Below are positions 37,000-48,000 of a stretch of DNA of 64,000 bases, piece after piece. This DNA is from Bicyclus anynana (lineage: Eukaryota; Arthropoda; Insecta; Lepidoptera; Nymphalidae). Numbering within the stretch: position 1 is the first letter of the stretch; every line of letters begins with the position of its first letter. The DNA lies in assembly GCF_947172395.1 (NCBI RefSeq), contig NC_069105.1, positions 4,278,001-4,342,000 on the forward strand, in the 5' to 3' direction. Below the pieces are notes generated by a model that saw only the letters and a program-made list of their open reading frames with translations, did no database searches and was not told the origin of the DNA. A program made the translations under genes and the position numbers.

Positions 37000-39249
37000 A
37001 TATACACACTATCATAAAAATCTTCAGACCATTTCGGAGGAGTGCCCCCACTTTATTCTGTAGAGACTCTACTAACAGTTCGGAACGCAGATTCTGCTAA
37101 GAGTAAACCGGCAGTAAATTCAACCTTTTCATTAAAAACGTGTTCAAATGAGACAACAGCAACAAAAATAGATTTTTTTTTTATTTTTGGTTCATGAATA
37201 GCATTGGTCATTGATAGGAAATCTATAAAAAATAATGATAATATAACCAAATCAATTATTCAGACCATGAACTTTTGCTATAAATTAACAAATCGCTAGA
37301 TTTTGAAATATCTACAAAGAATTAATCGAAACGATTGGTGATCGATTATACCGGTATGTTAAGTGTAAAGTTTGGAAGTGTTTTAGATTAATCAAAGTTT
37401 AATTTAACATACATTTATTTCAACTATTTTTGTATTATTTATCATTTAGACTCATAAACCGTTACAACTAATAACCATTATACAATGTTTTTTTATTGCA
37501 AGTATTATTATTTCTTGTTTTGTTTTTATATTAATGACACCTTTCTAGCTTCCGGTTTCTCAACCATAACCCAGCAATATGGGGCAAATCAAGAGTTAAT
37601 AGATATCTTCCAGGCAAGCGCGCCTTACCATAGGCATCATCGGTTACCATCAGGTGTGATTGCCACTCAACCACTAGCCTACCTAAGTCACAAAAAAAAT
37701 TCGCACCATGCATTTATTTTTTAAGTTTTAGCTGTCAATGGATTCGTCATAAATACGTAAGTACATCTAAAAATGGATCTGTATAATGGAAACAAATGCA
37801 TATCGCCTGTGCCTATACGGCGCCCCCGGGGTTTCGCCCGGATGCTCGGCGGCATATTTGGAAATCTCCCACAACGGTATGCAGTCCTGGTAATTAGGAT
37901 CGAGTAATATATGCGCACGGCAAGCAATGCAGACAAATACAATAATTTATGATACTTATACGCCATGATTTTCTTTCAAAAGTACACACGTAGGTACTAT
38001 AATTCCTATTCTATGATCATTATCAATTATTTTTTCAAGAGAAATTTAAAAAGTATTCGAATATGTTACTGAACCCTTGTTTTAATAGAATTTAATTTAC
38101 CGGTGCGTGGTACAAAACACAGAGTCTATACAAGCAGAAAAAATATTTATGAACCTCCTAAAAATTTACTAATTTGCGTTCTTGTAAAAACAAACTACGC
38201 AGTTATGACTATAGTTTTAACAAATCGAAATTTCAATCAAACTTATAAGAAAAAACTGTACAGTTCCCGGTTTTGCCTCCACGCGGAAAGGTATAATATT
38301 GGTACTGGTAACTATCCTTATGTAGATAGTGGTAGTTACTAATAATATTTTGCAAAAAAATATTCAGGATTTGTTGTAGCATAAAAAAAGCGCAGCCGAT
38401 CAAGTTATCTCAGTGGGAATAGGCTATAGTGATGGGAAACAAACATTATCGATAGATCCGATAAGGCTCGGATAGACGCTCCGCGGGTGGCTCTTATCGC
38501 CGCAGCACATCTGGCGCCTAAATTCCTGCGCGCAACGCACCGCTCGCAGGATACCACTGACGGACGGTAGGCTCGTTAACCTGCGTACGACTTGTATGGA
38601 TACGAACTGTTTTAATTTGGTATTGTCTACGACGAATTCAAAAAATAAGAAGCTCAGGATGATTAAGAAATAAGCAGTCGCATATTCCCTCGAATAAGCA
38701 AAGAGACCTAATAGTACAAGTATATAAGTTAACTTCAAAATAAAATAATTAAAAGTATAAATTATCGGTACTTAAATTTAATTTTATTTAAATAGTTTTT
38801 ATATCTAACTACTATAGCTAATTAGATATTAAAAAAATAGCCACTATAGCTAATTTTTTGTTGATAATATTTACAGTACCTAAAGTGGTCAATAAAACAT
38901 TAAAAAGAGTAGTCTAACAGTCCCAGTTTCTAAATTAAGCTAAGGTAGGAGTGTTTACTACAATCGTTTAGGTTTACATCTCGCAGTTACGGTTTCTTAA
39001 CAGTAGAGTTATTAAAGAGTTTTCAAAATGTATGTAGCGTATCCATATCCTCTTTAGCCTCCAGAGTACAAACACTATCGTATTTCGAAATCAAACATTA
39101 AATATAATGCAGAAACGACAGGTAGGCACCGTATGCCGTGCACACAGAATATAAAAAACAAAACGAAACTTTTCTCTTCAAACTAATCACACAATAATCA
39201 ACCAAACGCCCTATATTTTATGGTTCAAATCAGTTAAGAGTATGGTAAT
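37000..39249. other. AT-rich intron sequence with two GC-richer patches
   Basis: 37800-37870 (GGCGCCCCCGGGGTTTCGCC) and 38440-38560 (a TATCGATAGATCCGATAAGG word and GC-rich flank) stand out. No coding or repeat assignment. Confidence 0.4.
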
Positions 39250-39385
39250 AATAAATCTTGTAGTACGATGACACGTGTCAGGTATTCCGGGAGCTGTCAG
39301 AGTGACGTAATGTGTTTATTTATGACATGCGGCCGGCGTCATCGATGACGTGGGAATGTCCAGGCCGGACAACACTGATCTATGA
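39250..39385. promoter_or_regulatory. Candidate regulatory island with CRE-like palindrome
   Basis: A GC-richer non-repetitive patch containing AGTGACGTAATG, GTCATCGATGACGTGG (with the 14-bp palindrome CGTCATCGATGACG) and GCGGCCGGCG. ACGT-core sites are clustered as in cAMP-response or bZIP-bound elements. The function is inference. Confidence 0.3.
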
Positions 39386-39750
39386 TAGCCTCACTTGCAG
39401 TTCAACTCTGTTTATGTACTTTACTTCGTCTTTAAAAGTTGCACGTATTTTATGTGTTTTAAATTGTAATCGCAGGGCACCGCAATAAAGAATACTAGCT
39501 TCATAAATATTACAAATTATTTTATTAATAAGTAATAAAAAATATTAATCGGTCAAACATACGTTTAAAATTAATCGAATGTGTATTTTTCTATAATTTT
39601 TTTTGTTTTTGATAAATAGGTATTTTGTACTTACACAATGCTTTAGACTTCTCAAATCTTCTCAAAACTTTTATTGCGCTCTGTTGCTCTACGTTTATAA
39701 CCCGAACTCACTTTTGATACTTTAATTATAAGTAAAAGTTCAACAAGTTC

Positions 39751-39924
39751 TAAAGTGCGCACACGATAAGTTTGCGCGTGGCCAAAATCAAGAACTAATC
39801 AAATGCCGCCATCTTGTCGTCTATCTCTATCTATCTCTAGGCGTAAAAGTAGTAAAAGAGTAGTAAAAGAGATCGCGGTAAAGAGCGCCACCAGTCGCGG
39901 GCATACTTTATCTTGCGCACTTTA
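39751..39924. mobile_element. Candidate MITE with TAAAGTGCGCA ends
   Basis: TAAAGTGCGCA at 39751 and TGCGCACTTTA ending at 39924 are perfect 11-bp inverted ends with further similarity inside (ACGATAAG versus CTTTATC). The 174-bp element is non-coding and contains GCCGCCATCTTG. A target duplication is not clear. Confidence 0.45.
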
Positions 39925-41021
39925 ATCTCCTACTATAGTAGTTACTATATAGGAAGTATTCCACGAAGCTAAGGGTCTGGCGACTGGAGTTGTGATTCCT
40001 CATGATTCTCCATAAAAGTATAAAGATATATATACCCTTGAAAAAAACGAATTTAAATAACCAGTGCACAGTAAAAGTTACTGTAGTTTATGTTGCATTA
40101 TGGTTATGCTTGATTTCAATATTTATTTTGTAGAATAATAAATAAATGCCTTCTATTACAAAATAATCGCCTACTTATTATGTAGGTAATAAATAATATC
40201 TCACCTGCCTGTGCCACAGAAGATAAATTATGCGAGATACATTTGCAATCCTTCCGAACAACAAACATTAATGTTTTTTTTTATTAATTCTACAAAACCA
40301 AGAGGTTGATTAATTAATATGTAGTTATTATTCAGCAAAAAACAGGTCAAGTACGAGTCGGGTTATTAATAAGCAAGGGTTCTGTCTGTACCTACTCATT
40401 TTAAAGATTATTAGGTACTCCTGCAACTTCTAATGATGATTGACGAAAATGATTTATCTTAACTTTAATTGGCTCTAAACTTATTAGATTTCACTTTTTT
40501 ATTCGATGTACCAATATAAATATTTGTTGGTATAAATCAATGGTTTATAAAAGGATTTCATTCTCCTTATAAAAAAATCGAAAGTCAGGGAATCGGAATT
40601 AAGTTGTGAAAAAAATTAAACAATTATTTAACATTACACTTCAAGGGTTGTTTCTATAAAATACCAGACTACAAAAACAAAACAAACACGGCCAAGTCAA
40701 GTCAAAAATCCCATAAAGTTAACAAGAAAACTATTATTATTAATTTATCTACATTTCAATAACGACACACAGTCGAATAAATCAAATCGTTTTTATTATG
40801 CGCATAGTCCGAATTCCAATAGTTTTTGTCTCTGTCCCGCCACCCGCGCTCACCACGCCACGGTTAATTAAAACCGTGTATTAGCATAAACAAATAAAAT
40901 GCCCCATTAGGAATTCAATTTACAATCTCTGAAGTCGTTTGAATTAGTCGCAGTAAATAATATCTCGGAAACAGTTGGATAATAACCTCGTGGTGCGAGA
41001 CACGAGAGATCGTGTGCAATC

Positions 41022-41058
41022 AATGTAATTCGTTACAATGTTGGTAACGAATTACATT
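41022..41058. repeat. Perfect inverted repeat, 15-bp arms, 7-base loop
   Basis: AATGTAATTCGTTAC (41022-41036) and its reverse complement (41044-41058) sit directly before the SINE B fragment. Confidence 0.9.
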
Positions 41059-41193
41059 AATGTCGTGTAGAAACCGAAAGGAGTGTGGATTTCATCCTAC
41101 TCCTAACAAGTTAGCCCGCTTCCATCTTATATTGCATCATCACTTACTATCAGGTGAGATTGTAGTCAAAGGCTAACTTGTAGAGAATAAAAT
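41059..41193 (+). mobile_element. 3' part of SINE family B
   Basis: GTCGTGTAGAAACCGAAAGG, then CTAACAAGTTAGCCCGCTTC and TCAGGTGAGATTGTAGTCAA. This is the 3' body and tail of the family whose head is at 4640-4735. It is preceded by a 15-bp foldback at 41022-41058. Confidence 0.7.
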
Positions 41194-42579
41194 ATAAATA
41201 TGTATACACACTGCTTTTTCATCATCAGCCTATTTGAAACAGCCTACAGTAGAGCTATCTTAATTTTTATTTCGAGATTTGTAACATTGGCAATCACGCT
41301 CTATACAGCTTGACACAATATTATTGCGAATGGCCTAATCAATCCGAGTTGCCATTTGACACAATAGGTACCTACTTAGCAGTACAGATAGACGTATCTT
41401 TCTGTGTCCTAGACAATTATATTCGAATGGGGCTTTGTTAAGTTTTGTTGTACATTTTCTTACATAAAGAAAATCTTCTTTCCCAAAGTCCAATTAGACA
41501 AGAAAACCTAATTTTACAAATAATCTAAGTAAAGTACTTAGACTACAGTTTTGTAATATTGCATCAGCGTTGATAAAAACTGATGTAGTAACCTTTCGAA
41601 GTAGAAATTGAAATGTCTAATTAGACTAATTTCTAATTAGTGTAATATAATATTAATAAAAATCAAGTTAAGTTAGGAAGATACTAAAATGAAGTTCAAA
41701 GCTAAAACACAGTTAATCGTTTCAATTCGCGTACAAAAACCATTAAATTAGCGACAAATCCGCTAACTGTCGTAACTTAGAGCGATCAATAATTCACAGA
41801 GGCCTGCGATGAATTCATTACAGTGAGACAGCTAAGCAAATATTGCCTTTAGCCGCACTAATCGTAACATCACTGACGTATCGTGCCGTAGTCCTGAGGA
41901 CCACATGCGGGCCCTAGACCCATAACTGGAATGAAAATGTACACAAATACTAAACTAACTATCGTCAGTTTTAACTTGGCATCACTTGCGGTGAGAAAGT
42001 CGCGTTATACTTCCGAGGATAAATCTTTTTAGGGTTTTGTGTCCAAAGGGTAAGACGGACTATTACTAAGACTCCGCTGTTTGTCTGTCTGTTATAGGTT
42101 ATCTTATGAACAGTGATAGTTAGATAGTTAATATTTTCACAGATTATGTATTTCTATTTCCGCTATAACAATTAATATTAATAAAAATATTTAAGGAGGC
42201 TCCTTGATAACAACAACAAGTGTGATGTTTTGCCGCTTAGTGTACGGAGTCCAACTCAAACTTGGTTGTTTTATTCATCACCAAATTTTCACCGCACCTT
42301 CTGATACTTGTAAGCTTGTTCACAAAATTCTTGTCATTTGACATAAAGTAAGCCTAAGATGGTAGTAGGCTAACTTATGAGCCTAATACGCTGCGCCCCA
42401 AGAGATATTAATTGTCTATGTTTATCTACTTATCGCTCTCCCTTTTAACATATCCCAACAAAAGAGAAAGCGATATTTGCGTAAAAACAGTATGTCTATG
42501 CAGAGATGCAAAATTTTCAGAATTAATCTGAAAAGTAAAGTTACTTTTGTAAGGAAGCAGCGTTATGTTTAAGTATACG

Positions 42580-43445
42580 ACTTTCCCACCTCAAGTCATG
42601 GCAAACGACAGTGAAAGGGTTGCAGTATACTTTACACTAGTGATGTGTGTAACGTGAAACCCTTTACCGGCGGTTCTAGGAACGATCCCTCGTGTGCGTA
42701 CGTCACAGCGCCCGGGCCCGCTCGCGTCGCGCGGCGGGACGCCATTGTCCGCCGAGCGAGAGCCACACACCGCTGCCCGATAGACACGCGCTATTGTATC
42801 GATAATCCCGCTTCTAAAGCACGATATCGATATTTCTGACATCGGTACACCGATATAAAAAAAACACCTATCATCATTAATAATTAATATTTTACTATAA
42901 CGTAGAAAAATAACAAATTTAATGAAGTTTCTAAAACATCAAATAAATTAAAATAATTTGAGTAGCAGTTAAATAGGCTTACACTCGGCCTCTCAATTTG
43001 CTTTTTGATATAGATGTCCATTTATATCAACTATTAAACATTGCATTAGATTTAGATTGATAAAAAGTAATAACTTGGTATCATTCAAATTTTCTGTTAG
43101 TATTAAGTGTCGCAACACTGACCCCTAATTATTATTTACCACTTTTCTCGTTTAATAGAAGACATTTAATTGCAATACAAATGTACGTACTCTACCTTGC
43201 TAGCTCACTGTATTGAGAAAAAATTAAAGCTTTTTTAAGATATAAATCACATTTTTATCGCACACTTAACATACATAGCACATCCCTACCGTGGCGCCTC
43301 GCGGGCCACCGCGCCGCGGGGCTTCATTGTTCGAACAGTTAAAAGTGCCTCATATTCGGTTACCCGCCTATATTACACGCCTATACACGCTATCGATATC
43401 ATACTCTGCTCCATTTACAAACATCACTAAATCACTCGCATAACA
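42580..43445. other. Region with GC-rich patches and TATCGAT words
   Basis: 42640-42830 (GCGCCCGGGCCCGCTCGCGT, ATATCGATATTTCTGAC) and 43285-43325 (GGCGCCTCGCGGGCCACCGC) are CpG-rich, and TATCGAT occurs at both. The frames at 42591-42842 and 42645-42839 overlap on opposite strands and look like by-products of GC content. Confidence 0.35.
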
Positions 43446-44435
43446 ATTAAGTATGAGGTTTATGTCACACGAAATAAAGTTCAAATTACTTTTACACTGT
43501 TCCGAGGCATACCATCATTTGGACCGCGAAGAGAAACGACATAATTTTCATTTTACTACTTCTTGAACAAACACAGACCTTTAAATAAATAATCGTACAA
43601 AGATCTAACGTCACACCTTATTTGAATTCGCCTTTGTCATAAGAGTCACTGTTTCAATTTTTTTTTTATGAAACAAAAAGCCATGGGAAAAAAAGCCTTT
43701 TATTTATAAAGCGATAAAAAGAAAATTTATTACACGGTTTTCATTAATGTGTTGTTATATTAATGTTTGGAACTTATTAACTATGCACAAGTCGTTATTA
43801 GCCGCCCGGAGATCTGTGTTTCGCGTAATTTGAGATCATTTTATTTTATTGAATGTAGACGTTGGAAAAAGATTTTTACGACTTGTTATAAACCGTATTC
43901 GGACTTTATAACACGCCATTTATTGATCTCGAATAATATCAAGTTTAGGGTTTATATATTATGCGCCTGTCAAACATGAGAATGGTTAGCTTTTTTATGC
44001 TATATAGGTTACGCTTGATTGCGAAAATGCAGCCTACGCTGAAACTCGCTTGCCAAGAAGGTGCTTTTTCAGTCTTAAGTTCATTATAAATTGTTATGTG
44101 TTAAGTAAAATACATTCAATATCTTTGCAATTGATTCTCAGGATAGCACTGCTTCGCTCTCAAGAGTGAAAATTAAATTAATTGTTTCCCTGCTAATAAT
44201 AATGAATTTGCACAGTTTTTTCTTCTGATCGGACTTTGGCTTAGAGGGCTGTTCGGAAAGAGTGTTTTACAGTGGAATTCATAGACGTTGCAGGGGCACC
44301 CCCAGTGGACCATTTGCCCGCTGAGTGTCGAATTCTCAAACGCATAGTTTAAATTCAATACTCAGTGAGCGAACGATCCCCTGGGGGCGCCCCCACAAGA
44401 TCAATGAATTCCACTGTTAGTCCAAGTGTATCAGT

Positions 44436-44473
44436 TCTGACGCCCCCGTGATGTAGGTCACGGGGGCGTCAGA
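44436..44473. repeat. Perfect inverted repeat, 16-bp arms, 6-base loop
   Basis: TCTGACGCCCCCGTGA (44436-44451) and its reverse complement (44458-44473). A second inverted pair, ACAGTGGAATTCAT (about 44270) and ATGAATTCCACTGT (about 44404), lies to the left. The segment 44230-44480 may be a foldback element. Confidence 0.92.
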
Positions 44474-44886
44474 CGTAGAAGTACGTAGAAGTAGCCCACG
44501 TCCGCATGACGTTAGAAATCGGTGACGTCGTGTTGCCTTGGAAGCGTTGTCAGTCGTTATGTCGACGTACGATCGGACGTTTTTCGGGCGATCTACAATC
44601 AGCGTTGGGTTTGGGTATTCGTAGCTGCAAACCTCAACCAATAGTTGGCGGCTCAAAGTAAGTTTCCAAGAGTTGTTTCACGTATGAAGATTTTTCCTAA
44701 GCATTACATGTCCTTTACTCAATAACTAGATTTGCACGGCGAAAAATTTACGCGCAAACACCATCTATAATAATAATTCTTTGGGTGAGTGCACAAACAT
44801 TTTGAGCACTCATATTCGGTTGGCATACTGTTGGTAAATAGGTACAGTTAAATGGCAGAACTTGTATTCCAAGGCTTAGTACTCAC

Positions 44887-45023
44887 CTCGGGGTCGATCT
44901 TCTTGTACTCGGCGTCGTCCTCGTCCACCTCGAAGTACAGCTCGGTGGCGGTGAGCGACAGCGTGCCCGGCGCCACCAGCCCCGGCGCCACCAGCCGCGC
45001 GCGCGTGCTGATGTTCACCGGCC
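44887..45023 (-). CDS. rg: rugose exon E18 (start of PH-BEACH domain)
   Basis: Residues 875-920, entering in phase 1 and leaving in phase 0. Acceptor GTGCGCAG, donor CCCGAG|GTGAGT (GT at 44886-44885). It encodes GPVNISTRARLVAPGLVAPG, TLSLTATELYF and EVDEDDAEYKKIDPE, the first strands of the PH-BEACH domain. The rest of the domain is absent from positions 1-44886, so the following intron is at least 44.9 kb long. Confidence 0.96.
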
Positions 45024-48000
45024 CTGCGCACACTGCGCATTAGCGACACTACTGCTGTGCGTGAGGGAGGAAACACCTCGAGCAGGTCCCAGGACTTGTG
45101 ACCTTGGATGTAGGTCTAAGGGATCCTGTCCTAGATTGCACATGTCACTTCTCATTCGGAGAGGATATACGCGCTCAACAGTGAGCAGAAATGGGTTGTT
45201 AATAGTAATGATGATTATACCGGAACGCTTATTTATTTATTATTTATTAAAACGGACAAATCTAGTTACACTAATTAAGTAAGTATATAGGTACATCAAA
45301 ACAAAAATTTCAGCAAAAATTTGTAATTATTATCTAAAATAAAAAAAAATCAACTTTCTACTGGTGAGTGCGAATCAGCGGGGCCCAGGTTCTCTGCCAG
45401 CGGTCTCGGAGGACCTGGCACTTGGCTGTCGTGTGAAGCGGAACATTCGTTGCATAGCTTTGAAGCCCTTGGAGCGACATCATTTAGTAAGGAAAATATG
45501 TCGATAGCTTCTGGCACATTTGCGCGCTGTATCCATAGTCTCAACGGGTTGATATGTTGGTGTGCCTTTTCCAAAAGCGTTTTTGCCAATGACCTATCCA
45601 GGTGTACCACACACAGAAGGCACTCACCAGTAAGGTCCTGCTCCGCGTCCCGCTCGTCCAGCAGCAGCTCGGCGTCGTCCAGCAGCTCGGCGGCGGGCGG
45701 CGCCGGCAGCGACGCGCCGCCCGCCGCCTGCGCGATGCGCGCGTGCAGCTCCTCGGTAGCCTGCCCGACACACACAGCGTATATGTATATACGAACTTAT
45801 AAATGTTGGCATCTACTCGTTAGTTCCTTTATACTTATTTGAGTGACGCTCGCAATTCATTCGGTTAAATATAGGTTTATGACATCCCGCGGGAACTCCT
45901 CTTGGGACGTGAATTTTAAAAAAAGCCTTGCAAAGCGGTCGCCTCCGACCTATACCTAACTATTTGCATGTCAAGTGTTAGCGCAATCCAATCAGTGGTT
46001 TTATCTGTGTGTTGACAGATAATATTATAGTGTAGGAAATAGTAGTATGAGACGGATATGGCTCATGCCGACGCTAGGTGGCGCGATTTGTTTCCGTAAA
46101 AAGTGGGGAGTTGGAGAGGGGTAGCGATCGGTTGGCGGGAACGACTTGCGATATAAGGCTCCCGTCTTGCGATGAAGGCAATAAAAAAAGATTTCCAATA
46201 TACAATATTTTTTGATTATGAATACTACCTGCAGTATGGCGTCGGTGGGCGGCGGCGCGGGCGCGTGGTGCGAGCGCGCGGCGTGGCGGCGGCCGCGCGC
46301 GTCGGGCACCAGCCGGCGCCGGCGCCGCGCGTCGTCCTCCCACGAGTCCAGCTTCCAGAACCCGCCGTCGATGGACTCGCCTTCGCTCACTCTGCAGAGA
46401 AACAGTCACGTCAACATAACATCATCGACAGGGGTCTCTTGTATAGTCTGTCACACACTCGAGCCGCTGCCCCGCTAGTGAACAGCGGTGCTCCACACTC
46501 ACCCGGCGCGCGCGGCGGCGGCGTGCTGCAGCTTGTCGAGCAGGCGCGCGGCGGACGCCTGATCCCGGCGCCGCGCCGCCGCTATGAGCCGCTCGCACGT
46601 GCGCTCCTCCTCGCCACGCTCTTGATTCGTCGTTGCACACAGACACTGGAAAAATAAAATCTGCATGGTTTACTGAGATTTCCACTAATTTTATGAAGGA
46701 ATACATCTGAATATTGTACTTTGAAATAAAAAAAAACACGTCTACTCTAATAACATTTATTATTAATTATATTAAAAAAGGAGATATTTGTACGAAATTA
46801 TTACAGCGTTGATAGTTTGTATAAGAGAGTATGTGATGACTTGAGTTCAGCTCTTTGTCAGGTAGCGTGAATGCCGTCACGCTGCAAGTCGCGTTAGTAT
46901 TTTGTGCAATAATGTTTTGTCTTGTAATTATGGATCGTAAACTGTTTAGTGTGGGCATGGAACATATCCGGTAAAGGAAGGTGAGTGTTAACGCATTCTG
47001 AAAAGATCCTTTAAATTTACACCCAAGATCACAAGCAATGGGACCTGCTCGAGATGTTTCCTCTAACACAAAATGATGGTACAATCATTGTCGCTGCTAT
47101 CCGTCACGTTTACATCGTCACATAACATCAGATGCGATTGTAGTCAAGGGCTAGCTTATTCCATAAAATAAATCCTAATATAGCATAAAATTTGCGACGA
47201 ATTTCATACTTGACAACCAGTCCTGCATCTCAGAATCCCCAACTTATATTGGCTTTTTGAACAATGTGCCCCGCCCATTGCCATACATTCAGGTTTGCGA
47301 TTTGTTGAGCTTCGTGTGTGTCGATCAGAGATACCCATCGCCCGATAAGTGATTCTGAGCCTTTTTTATTAGATTTGATTACAAAGTCTTAGATTCATAA
47401 CTCGTAAGTCTGTCAATACGCAATGTTCGAAGACGTTAGTCTTCCGGCAATAAGAACTATTAGACGATAACACAATACAAATACATGCTTCGGGAAAGCA
47501 TGATATAGCATGACCATAGAAGCTTACCATCATACTAATCAATAAATTAATTCAATATATTACCTCAAAGTCAGCATGTTTCAGCACATCATCCGCCCTC
47601 ATCCTGTTCAGTATGAACTCCGCCTCATTGGCCACCCTCACGATGTGGTCTCTCATGGCGTGCGATAGCAACCGGCCTTCGTTGATGAGCTCAATGAAGG
47701 CCAGCCCCGCGTGCTTCTGGAGAGAGTTCTGCCACTCCTGGGAGCAGAGCAGCATGACCAGCTCCACCACTGAGGTGCTGGATTTGAAGGTTTGGAGACC
47801 TGGAACGAGATATTTGGGTAGTATTTACACATGCTTTTCTATAGGGACTAAAACTTATTACCATTGAAGAATAGAAAGTACACATTATAGTCCAGGATTC
47901 GGGGAGATGACCTCGTTATTGATAGAAATTGGGAGGAGAGGAGTTAATCAAAAATTGTTGCTAACCAGCTATTATTTTAAATTATTTTTCATATAGTTAC

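Larger units (their letters stand above)
1..44886 (-). other. rugose intron of at least 44.9 kb (3' end beyond the window)
   Basis: It starts at the strong donor GAG|GTGAGT of exon E18 (phase 0, inside the PH-BEACH domain). I searched both strands for the expected continuation of PH-BEACH and for BEACH-domain motifs and found none. The longest open frames here are short and have no recognisable protein features. The content is transposon debris, one intact LTR element and low-complexity AT-rich DNA. A nested gene made of exons under 60 codons cannot be excluded. Confidence 0.85.

Noticed and set aside
40190..40225. Third recursive splice site (GGCACAGGCAG|GTGAGA on the minus strand)
   Set aside because: The sequence before the AG is purine-rich with no polypyrimidine tract.
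42591..42842. 83-codon minus-strand frame in a GC-rich patch
   Set aside because: An equally long frame overlaps it on the other strand, and neither has recognisable residues; best explained by GC content.
44852..45043. + strand frame opposite exon E18
   Set aside because: Shadow of the PH-BEACH coding strand.
45450..45842. 130-codon + strand open frame, Ser/Ala-rich
   Set aside because: It is the antisense of the GC-rich rugose exon E17 and its flanks. The minus strand has the splice sites and the conserved sequence.
46172..46657. 161-codon + strand open frame across 46.2-46.6 kb
   Set aside because: Antisense to exons E16 and E15 and the intron between them; open only because of high GC.
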